Part shown: positions 48,301 to 57,553 of the stretch, in pieces | Numbering within the stretch: position 1 is the stretch's first letter | Layout: each line of letters starts with the position of its first letter | From: Siphonodentalium dalli | Taxonomy: Eukaryota; Mollusca; Scaphopoda; Gadilida; Siphonodentaliidae | DNA length: 64,000 nt | Direction of reading: 5' to 3' | Assembly: GCA_032622095.1 (NCBI GenBank) | Contig: CP136061.1 | Span: 258,138,077 to 258,202,076 of the forward strand | The notes under the pieces: generated by a model | What the model was told of the DNA's origin: nothing | What the model saw: the letters and a program-made list of their open reading frames with translations, nothing else | The model's database searches: none | Translations under genes and position numbers: made by a program

Positions 48301-51300
48301 TGACCATTATTATAGTCTTGTTTGTATTGTGCCAGTGTGCGCGTATTCACGGATGACCATTATTATTAGTCTTGTTTGTATTGTGCCAGTGTGCGCGTAT
48401 TCACGGAAGCCCATTATTATAGTCTTGTTTGTATTGTGCCATTGAGGGCGTATTCACGGATGACCATTATTATTAGTCTTGTTTGTATTGTGCCGTTGTA
48501 CGCGTATTCACGGATCACGGATGACCATTATTATCAGTCTTGTTTGTATTGTGTCAGTGTGCGCGTATTCACGGATCACGGATGACGATTATTATAGTCT
48601 TGTTTGTATTGTGCCAGTGTGCGCGTATTCACGGATGACGATTATTATTAGTCTTGGTTGTATTCTGCCAGTGTACGCGTATTCACGGATGACTATTATT
48701 ATAGTCTTGTTTGTATTGTGCCAGTGTGCGCGTATTCACGGATCACGGATGGCCATTATTATTAGTCTTGTTTGTATTGTGCTAGTGTGCGCGTATTCAC
48801 GGATCACGGATGACCATTATTATATTCTTGTTTGTATTGTGCCAGTGTGCGCGTGTTCACGGATGACCATTATTATTAGTCTTGTTTGTATTGTGCCAGT
48901 GTGCGCGTATTCACGGATGACCATTATTATTAGTCTTGTTTGTATTGTGCCATTGTACGCGTATTCACGGATCACGGATGACCATTATTATCAGTCTTGT
49001 TTGTATTGTGCCAGTGTGCGCGTATTCACGGATCACGGATGCTCATTATTATAATCATGTTTGTATTGTGCCAGTGTGCGCGTATTCACGGATGACGATT
49101 ATTATTAGTTTTGGTTGTATTCTGCCAATTTGCGCGTATTCACGGATGACCATTATTATAGTCTTGTTTGTATTGTGCCAGTGTGCGCGTATTCACGGAT
49201 CACGGATGACCATTATTATTAGTATTGTTTGTATTGTGCCATTATGCGCGTATTCACGGATGACCATTATTATTAGTCTTGTATGTATTGTGCCAGTGTG
49301 CGCGTATTCACGGATCACGGATGACCATTATTATAGTCTTGTTTGTATTGTGCCAGTGTGCGCGTATTCACGGATTTACGGATAACAATTATTATTAGAC
49401 TTGTTTGTATTGTGCCATTGTGTGCGTATTCACGGATGACCATTGTTATTAGTATTGTTTGTATTGTGCCAGTGTACGCGTATTCACGGATGACGGATGA
49501 CCATTATTATAGTCTTGTTTGTATTGTGCCATTGTGCGCGTATTCACGGATGACCATTATCATTAGTCTTGTTTGTATTGTGCCATTGTGTGCGTATTCA
49601 CGGATGACCATTGTTATTAGTATTGTTTGTATTGTGCCAGTGTACGCGTATTCACGGATGACGGACGACCATTATTATAGTCTTGTTTGTATTGTGCCAT
49701 TGTGCGCGTATTCACGGATGACCATTATTATAGTTTTGTTTGTATTGTGCCATTGCGCGCGTATTCACGGATGACCATTATTATTAGTATAGTTTGTATT
49801 TTGCCAGTGTGCGCGTATTCACGGATGACCATTAGTATTAGTATTGTTTGTATTGTGCCAGTGTGTGCGTATTCACGGATGCCCATTGTTATTAGTATTG
49901 TTTGTATTGTGCCATTGTGCGCGTATTCACGGATGACCATTATTATAGTCTTGTTTGTATTGTGCCATTGTGCGCGTATTCACGGATGACCATTATGATT
50001 AGTATTGTTTGTATTGTGCCAGTGTGTGCGTATTCACGGATGACCATTATTATTAGTGTTGTTTGTATTGTGCCATTGTGCGCGTATTCACGGATGACCA
50101 TTATGATTAGTATTGTTTGTATTGTGCCAGTGTGTGCGTATTCACGGATGACCATTATTATTAGTCTTGTTTGTATTGTGCCATTGTGCGCGTATTCACG
50201 GATCACGTATGACCATTATTATAGTCTTGTTTGTATTGCGCCAGTGTGGGCGTATTCACGGATGACCATTATTATTAGTCTTGTTTATATTGTGCCAGTG
50301 TGCGGGTATTCACGGATGACGATTATTATTAGTCTTGTATGTATTGTACCAGTGTGCGCGTATTCACGGATGACGGATGACCATTATTATTATTAGTGTT
50401 GTTTGTATTGTGCCAGTGTGGGCGTATTCAGGGATGACCATTATTATTAGTCTTGTTTGTATTGTTCCAGTGTGCGCGTATCCACGGATGACCATTATTA
50501 TTAGGGTTGTTTGTATTGTGCCAGTGTGCGCGTATTCACGGATGACCATTAGTATTAGTATAGTTTGTATTGTGCCAGTGTGCGCGTATTCACGGATGAC
50601 CATTATTATTAGTATTGTTTGTATTGTGCCAGTTTGCGCGTATCCACGGATGACCATTAGTATTAGTATAGTTTGTATTGTGCCAGTGTGCGCGTATTCA
50701 CGGATGACCATTATTATTAGTGTTGTTTGTATTGTGCCAGTGTGCGCGTATTAACGGATGACCATTGTTATTAGTATTGTTTGTATTGTGCCAGTGTGCG
50801 CGTATCCACGGATGACCATTAGTATTAGTATAGTTTGTATTCTGCCAGTGTGCGCGTATTCACGGATGACGGATGACCATTATTATTAGTCTTGTTTGTA
50901 TTGTGCCAGTGTGCGCGTATTCACGGATGACCATTGTTATTAGTATTGTTTGTATTGTGCCAGTGTGCGCGTATCCACGGATGACCATTAGTATTAGTAT
51001 AGTTTGTATTGTGCCAGTGTGCGCGTATTCACGGATGACCATAATTATTAGTTTTGTTTGTATTGTGCCAGAGTGCGCGCATTCACGGATGACCATTATT
51101 ATTAGTCTTGTTTGTATTGTGCCATTGTGTGCGTATCCACGGATGACCATTAGTATTAGTATGGTTTGTATTGTGCCATTGAGCGCGTATTCACGGATGA
51201 CCATTAGTATTAGTCTTGTTTGTATTGTGCCAGTGTGCGCGTATTCACGGATCACGGATGACCATTATTGTTAGTCTTGTTTGTATTGTGCCAGTGTGCG

Positions 51301-53176
51301 CGTATTCACGGATCACTGATGACCATTATTATTAGTCTTGTTTGTATTGTGCCAGTGTGCGCGTATTCACGGATCACGGATGACCATTATTGTTAGTCTT
51401 GTTTATATTGTGCCAGTGTGCGCGTATTCACGGATGACCATTATTATCAGTCTTGTTTGTATTGTGCCAGTGTGCGTGTATTCACGGATCACGAATGACC
51501 ATTATTGTTAGTCTTGTTTGTATTGTGCCAGTGTGCGCGTATTCACGGATCACGGATGACCATTAGTATTAGTCTTGTTTGTATTGTGCCAGTGTGCGCG
51601 CATTCACGGATCACTGATGACCATTATTATTAGTGTTGTTTGTATTGTACCAGTGTACGCGTATTCACGGATGACCATTAGTATTAGTATGGTTTGTATT
51701 GTGCCAGTGTGCGCGTATTCACGGATGACCATTATTATTAGACTTGTTTGTATTGTGCCAGTGTGCGCGTATTCACGGATGACCATTAGTATTAGTATGG
51801 TTTGTATTGTGCCAGTGTGCGCGTATTCACGGATGACGATTATTATTAGTCTTGTTTGTATTGTACCAGTGTGCGCGTATTCACGGATGACCATTAGTAT
51901 TAGTATAGTTTGTATTGTACCAGTGTGCGCGTATTCACGGATGACGGATGACCATTATTATTAGTGTTGTTTGTATTGTGCTAGTGTGGGCGTATTCACG
52001 GATGACCATTGTTATTAGTATTGTTTGTATTGTGCCAATGTGCGCGTATCCACGGATGACCATTAGTATTAGTATAGTTTGTATTGTGCCAGTGTGCGCG
52101 TATTCACGGATGACCATAATTATTAGTTTTGTTTGTATTGTGCCAGTGTGCGCGTATTCACGGATGACCTTTATTATTAGTCTTGTTTGTATTGTGCCAT
52201 TGTGTGCGTATCCACGGATGACCATTGGTATTAGTATGGTTTGTATTGTGCCATTGAGCGCGTATTCACGGATGACCATTATTATAGTCTTGTTTGTATT
52301 GTGCCAGTGTGCGCGTATTCACGGATCACGGATGACCATTATTGTTAGTCTTGTTTGTATTGTGCCAGTGTGCGCGTATTCACGGATGACCATTATTATA
52401 GTCTTGTTTGTATTGTGCCAGTGTGCGCGTATTCACGGAACACGGATGACCATAATTATTAGTGTTGTTTGTATTGTGCCAGTGTGCGCGTATTCGCGGA
52501 TGACCATTATTATTAGTCTTGTTTGTATTGTGCCAGTGTGCGCGTATTCACGGATGGCCATTATTATAGTCTTGCTTGTATTGTGCCATTGAGCGCGTAT
52601 TCGCGGATGACCATTATTATAGTCTTGATTGTATTGTGCCAGTGTGCGCGTATTCACGGATGGCCATTATTATAGTCTTGATTGTATTGTGCCAGTGTGC
52701 GCGTATTCACGGATGGCCATTATTATAGTCTTGCTTGTATTGTGCCATTGAGCGCGTATTCGCGGATGACCATTATTATTAGTTTTGTTTGTATTGTGCC
52801 AGTGTGCGCGTATTCACGGATGGCCATTATTATAGTCTTGATTGTATTGTGCCAGTGTGCGCGTATTCACGGATGGACATTATTATAGTCTTCCTTGTAT
52901 TGTGCCATTGAGCGCGTATTCGCGGATGACCATTATTATTAGTCTTGTTTGAATTGTGCCAGTGTGCGCGTATTCACGGATGGCCATTATTATAGTCTTG
53001 TTTTATTGTGCCATTGAGCGCGTATTCACGGATCACTGATGACCATTATTATAGTCTTGTTTGTATTGTGCCATTGTGCGCGTATTCACGGATGACTATT
53101 ATTATTAGTATTGTTTGTATTGTGCCAGTGTGTGCGTATTCGCGGATGACCATTATTGCTAGTCTTGTTTGTATTG
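45342..53176 (+). repeat. Minisatellite array 3 (54-bp family), roughly 140 copies
   Basis: 7.8 kb of the unit gtgtgcgcgtattcacggat...cttgtttgtattgtgcca in one orientation. Units of 53, 54, 60 and 61 bp alternate in a recurring order. Segment 45342-48781 is repeated at 48782 onward with a constant offset of 3,440; inside it an 820-bp segment (for example 46221 and 47041) is itself doubled. The second copy lacks that 820-bp doubling and a further 162 bp (three units). Because 54 is divisible by three and the unit lacks stops in several frames, frames of up to 230 codons with an 18-residue repeat appear on both strands. Frame shifts at 53-bp units break them, so I do not call them genes. Confidence 0.98.
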
Positions 53177-53708
53177 ATGCATATGGCGTTGATACATTTT
53201 TATTCCAGTATCAACTGAACGACATCGCTATGCAAGTGTTCGTACTAGGTGGAAACAATATTGTTATCACAAACGATGTTGAGTCAAACAGAACCAACAT
53301 AATCATAGACACAGCCACTTTCCTCTTCATCAGTTGCACTCTCATAAGAGGCGAAAGCGCTACATGTAATGTATGAGCGAGGAATGCGGACCTTAGTCGT
53401 CTATCGAAATGGACATAGATGTACAATACACGTGGACTACTCTGGAATTTTGTGTACATAAAACTTCACTCATGTATATTACTATGTAATGTATATATAC
53501 TCTCCGCATATGGAGGCAATAAATAAATCATGTTTTATTGTGCCATTGAGCGCGTATTCACGGATCACTGATGACCATTATTATAGTCTTGTTTGTATTG
53601 TGCCATTGTGCGCGTATTCACGGATGACTATTATTATTAGTATTGTTTGTATTGTGCCAGTGTGTGCGTATTCGCGGATGACCATTATTGCTAGTCTTGT
53701 TTGTATTG
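52999..53708 (+). repeat. Perfect 178-bp direct repeats around a unique 354-bp segment
   Basis: 52999-53176 and 53531-53708 are identical by eye over 178 bp, including a rare variant unit (tgttttattgtgccattgag). Between them, 53177-53530 is non-satellite. It starts atgcatatggcgttgatac and contains a small hairpin (gttgatac ... gtatcaac). It has no target-site-like ends of its own. Read as a recent 532-bp tandem duplication or a conversion event. Confidence 0.9.
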
Positions 53709-54022
53709 TGGTATTGTGCGCGTATTTGCGGATCACGGACGACGATTAGTATTAGTCTTGCTATATATGGCGTGATTTTAGATCGGTCATCAATTTTTGC
53801 TGAGACTGGGTGTTCCAATGAAATTGAGGTTAACACTTTATATTGCCGAGTCGATGTTGATTGTGAGTCATAGTTCATGAGTTCAGTTTGGTCAATGTCG
53901 GAAATATGCGTTATTTTCAGTATGAGTATTACGTTTCGCATTTTGAATTATGCACATATCGTGGATGCAAATAAGACCTTGAGTGTGTTATCAACCGACA
54001 CGGACGATCGACACGCGGCACC
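53709..54022. other. Satellite edge and unique sequence, no gene
   Basis: The last degenerate minisatellite unit (gtattgtgcgcgtatttgcgg) ends near 53757. The rest is unique AT-rich DNA without recognised features. Confidence 0.5.
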
Positions 54023-54141
54023 GAGGATACAGCGGCACGGATGATACAGCGGCACGGAGGATACAGCGGCACGGAGGATACAGCGGCACGGATGATACAG
54101 CGGCACGGAGGACACAGCGGCACGGAGGATACACCGACAAT
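54023..54141. repeat. 17-bp tandem repeat, 7 copies
   Basis: Unit gaggatacagcggcacg, with gat/gag variation at the start, repeated seven times. The last copy merges into the 64-bp repeat through gaggatacaccgac. The repeat reads open in several frames because 51 bp is 17 codons; not a gene. Confidence 0.95.
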
Positions 54142-54262
54142 GTGTTATCATTACAAAGGGACCAAATGAGTTGTGATGATGTATATCCCGGGATACACCG
54201 ACAATGTGTTGTCATTACAAAGGGACCAAATGAGTTGTGATTATGTATATCCCGGGATACAC
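54128..54262. repeat. 64-bp direct repeat, 2 copies plus start of a third
   Basis: Copies begin gatacaccgacaatgtgtt at 54128 and 54192 and a partial one at 54256. Each includes cattacaaagggaccaaatg and gtatatcccgg. It shares its first bases with the adjacent 17-bp unit, suggesting one expansion process. Confidence 0.95.
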
Positions 54263-54323
54263 ATGTGTATTAAAATAAAAGCTTCGCACCAATGGCCAAT
54301 CATTCAAACGCAAAATCACCCAC

Positions 54324-54494
54324 CTGGACAGTCAGGCTCAGAACATGCCACAGTTCTATTAGCCAAACCTTCACATAAATGTCCACCGCTTGCAGGTTCT
54401 GGATTGTTACATTCCCTGGTCTGATTTTGATACCCATTTCCACACGTGACACTGCAAGGAGAGACCGTCCAATTGGACCACCCCCCGTCAATCA
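54324..54494 (-). CDS. TSP1-repeat exon B of a multi-TSP1 protein
   Basis: A full thrombospondin type 1 repeat of 57 codons. The minus-strand acceptor is tattttacag (AG at 54495-54496) and the donor is ccag then gtgggt (GT at 54322-54323). The peptide shows GGWSNWTVSPCSVTCGNG, then QTRECNNPEPASGGHLC and TVACSEPDCPG, with six cysteines, the WxxW C-mannosylation motif, the CSVTCG O-fucosylation motif and the basic R strand. Boundaries are phase 1 at both ends and 171 bp is a whole number of codons, like exons A and C. Of the three exons it has the most canonical sequence. It is probably spliced after exon A and before further TSP1 exons or exon C. Confidence 0.95.
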
Positions 54495-54875
54495 CTGTAA
54501 AATACACAATCAAGTAAAACATAACAGTATATAGTCGGTCATCTACTGTATACATGAACATGATCACAATATTACGGATCTTAACACTCGCTTCGATAAA
54601 CAGACGTACCTTTTCAGATTCTTTGTGCAGAGACTTGTCAAAAACTGAGATGTTAAGGTTATATGCAGCAAATAGTTCTGTATATAATTTGGTGTCATTT
54701 CAGAGAAGAATTGAATTTGGTTAATAGAACGTTAATGTGAGGGACAATATCTTAATTAGGTTATTAGATTATATCGATTGTATTAACTTATTTTAGATTA
54801 AATTCAGTTTGTTTGGTTTGCCGTGCCACTTTAATGAACATATATCAATAGCAATTATATCGAAAGTAAATTTAA
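54495..54875. other. Intron between exons A and B, nothing recognised
   Basis: Minus-strand intron sequence upstream of exon B. AT-rich with no repeat boundary until the TTAA foldback. Confidence 0.5.
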
Positions 54876-55304
54876 AGTTACTCAATCTGATCAGATGCTC
54901 CTAAATTACTATTTCTTTGGCTTCGGGGGTAAAATATATTTGATTTGAGTCGAGGAACCCATCCTTCAAAGCTCAGAGGGATCAGGTATCGATTTTGAAG
55001 TTTGTTAATTTCTCGAGATGTGGCCCAGAAAACACATGGTCAGTTACACGTGATGAATATGGAGAACTCTAAATCAAGTGGTTATTATTACCACTTGATT
55101 TTAGAGTTATCCATCTTCATCCGCAATTTGTCCGTTTGACCACGTGTTTTCTGGGCCACATCTCGAGAAATCAACAAACTTCATAAATCGATATCTGATC
55201 ACTCTTAGCTGTGAACGGTGTGTTCCTCGACTCGAATCAAATATCTTTTAACCCATAAGCAAAACAAATGATAGTTTAGGAGCGTCTGATCGGATTGAGT
55301 ACCT
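54876..55304. mobile_element. TTAA-flanked foldback MITE (AGGTACTCAA family), copy 2
   Basis: TTAA (54872-54875), then agttactcaatctgatcaga. The other end is cgatcggattgagt-type inverse followed by acct and TTAA (55305-55308), wait-free match to copy 1 ends. The arms mirror over most of the 429 bp: tcgagatgtggcccagaaaa is mirrored by ttttctgggccacatctcga. The core is a perfect hairpin, aactctaaatcaagtggt with its inverse. Same family as 43295-43764; it lies in the intron between TSP1 exons A and B. Confidence 0.92.
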
Positions 55305-55559
55305 TTAAACACATACAATTTTGACAAGAATGTTAAACACCAATTCGTAGTTATTAGTTGCATTTCTTGGTTAATTACGATACATTCAAACCACGGTGTA
55401 TATATGGAAACATAATCTCGGTTTTCTGACATGATATAGCCACATAAAATGCCATGTATGTCTGATTGGTCAGTTAAAATTGGAAAACGAGATGCCGATC
55501 ACGACCGGCAGATGTTTAACCCATACCTTGGCGAGAGTAATCAGCTATTTTCAGCGCGG

Positions 55560-57190
55560 ACGCAAAAATCCATAAACCATAACTCCGTACAAATTGGATC
55601 AAACCTAATTTGAACTCTATCTGTATTTTGGGCTGAGAAACTCACATACCAAATTTAGATACATCTCAATAAAATGAGATATATCAGATGAAAGGTATTT
55701 CTACTAAGTATCAAGAATGTTGAGAAGGGTTCGTTTAACTACAACAATCCATACACGTGAAAGGGATATAATAGGAGAATGATAACATGGACAATATACA
55801 AAAGCATAAAATTGATGATCAGAGTTAACAAATTTAACTCTATAAAATTAGTTGACTATACCAGGTATGTCACTTGAACACTGCATTGATAGGCTATATC
55901 AGAAAGCTATATGGAAGTTGATAAACCATGGACCAACATTGTCCACACACTGTGGAAATGCAATAAACAACAGATGGCTTTTAAAGTAATTTTATATGTG
56001 CAGCAGTGAGTATCAGATATCATTATTGGACTATGTAACTGTAATGGCTAACAATAACTCTAATTCCCATAATACAGGTTTTCTCTTGTCTCTCTCATAG
56101 CTAACTCATAAAGGTGGTAATTAATTGTAAGTTATTATGGTTATATATGGTAAGCATAAAAATCGCAAATCTGTTCAATTCTTAGTTAAAAGGGTCACAA
56201 CTCTGGTATTAAATATATAGAACCCCACGAGTGTCTGAAATTTGACGAACTATCGCACGAGATTTGTTGGCGGAGCGATACCTTGAGTGCGGGGCGCAGT
56301 CCCTCACGAGTTGTGTCGCGTTCCGCCAACAAATTGAGTGCGATAGTTCGTCAAATTCAGACACTCATGCGGTTCTATTTTTATTACATATCTTCGGATC
56401 ATAGAAAGTTGACTTTCTCCAGTACAAAAAATGTGAATTGAGTTTTAACGGCATTTTAGTGTCAACATGCACACCAATCAGACAGGGAGTCTATCATAAA
56501 GTGATTGACCCATCTTGACCCGCGCAAATGTGTTAATTGGGTTTTCCCAGATTTTCCAAACAAAACACAATCAGCGCGCTGCGATTTCGGCAAGTGGGTT
56601 GTCGCCCTTGCGTTGAGAAAGTAAAAATAGAAACGGCGAGAAACAACTCTGAATGAAATAGTTTCGTCGACAGATTGCACTAGTGCGATTCTGAGAATTA
56701 TCACAAGACTGGAAACTCGTGCGTTCATGCGAATTACGTTGATAGATATGTGATAAAACAGGATCTAACCCATATTCAAACGCTATCTGTATTTTGAGTT
56801 GAGAAACTCACATACCAACTTTGGTTCCTATCAGATGAAAACTTGTTGATTTATCGGAGCATGGATGAATTATATGTCAAAGGGCCATAACTCCATTAAA
56901 AATAATCTAATCAAACCCATATCAGAACTCGATATGTATTTTAGGTGGATAAACTCACATATCAAATTTGGTTCTCATCAGATAATTTTTTTTAGTTATC
57001 GCAGCATTGGGAATTCTAAGTTGTAAAAGGGCCATAACTCCGTAAAACAAAACGCCGATCAAACCCATATTCGAATTCAATCTGTATTTCCGTCTGAGAA
57101 ACTTATATACAAAATTTGGTTCCGATCAGATAGAAAATGTTCGAGTTATCGCACCATGCGTAAAGTGTCTACAGACAGATAGGGTAAACA
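55560..57190. repeat. Degenerate GGGCCATAACTCC repeat, interrupted
   Basis: Units of about 130-140 bp contain ccataactccgt, a word like tctgtattttgagttgagaa, then ctcacataccaaatttggt and gatcagatgaaaa followed by agttatcgcacc. One unit is at 55575-55700 and three more at 56755-57190. The 1 kb between them holds a foldback element and unique sequence. This kind of degenerate dispersed repeat is common in aquatic invertebrate genomes. It lies in the intron between exons A and B. Confidence 0.75.
56219..56376. mobile_element. 158-bp foldback MITE
   Basis: Ends agaacc and ggttct; arms include gagtgtctgaaatttgacga, actatcgcac and aatttgttggcgga, mirrored almost completely around a short GC-rich centre (gtgcggggcgcagtccctcac). 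Flanked by TAT/AT-rich DNA so the target duplication is ambiguous (possibly TA). No coding capacity. Confidence 0.88.
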
Positions 57191-57385
57191 TAAAAAAGTG
57201 GTGAAGTATTAGACTATATATCAGACAATCAATTGCGGTGTTGGTTATAAATAAGATGCAGATGAGCATGTTCGCCACAAACTACTGAGGCAGTATTCAA
57301 GTGACTTAATCATGTATTCGATTGTATATAATTTGTATTATTGCAGGCTGTTTACCGTACATTTGAACACGATTCATAAACTTAC

Positions 57386-57553
57386 CCGGGCACACTTTTT
57401 CTTGGCATAGGTCTATTTCTCTGTTGGGTCCGATACATGCATCCATGGTGGTCTGTGGATCTGTGGCAGAACAGTTTCTTGTTTTCTCAAGTAGTCCGAG
57501 GCCGCAGGTAACACTGCAGGGACCCTCATGCCACTGCAGCCACGGGGCACCAA
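57386..57553 (-). CDS. TSP1-repeat exon A of a multi-TSP1 protein
   Basis: A thrombospondin type 1 repeat of 56 codons. Minus-strand acceptor tatatatatag (AG at 57554-57555), donor cccgg then gtaagt starting at 57385. The peptide reads WLQWHEGPCSVTCGLG, then a basic strand (LEKTRNC), DACIG and a terminal DLCQEKVCPG, giving six cysteines. The WLQW pair and CSVTCG are retained. It lacks the usual GG before the fourth cysteine, where a TTMDACIG loop replaces it. Phase 1-1 and 168 bp, as in exons B and C. The acceptor has a TA repeat in place of a good pyrimidine tract, so splicing could be weak or alternative. This is the most upstream exon found in the window. Confidence 0.93.

Noticed and set aside
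45342-53176. Open frames of 100-230 codons with an 18-residue repeat
   Set aside because: They come from the 54-bp satellite period, occur on both strands and in several frames, and are interrupted by 53-bp units. No start context or splice sites.
53983-54240. Arg/Gly-rich frames over the 17-bp and 64-bp repeats
   Set aside because: Translation of simple tandem repeats in all frames; no support as protein.
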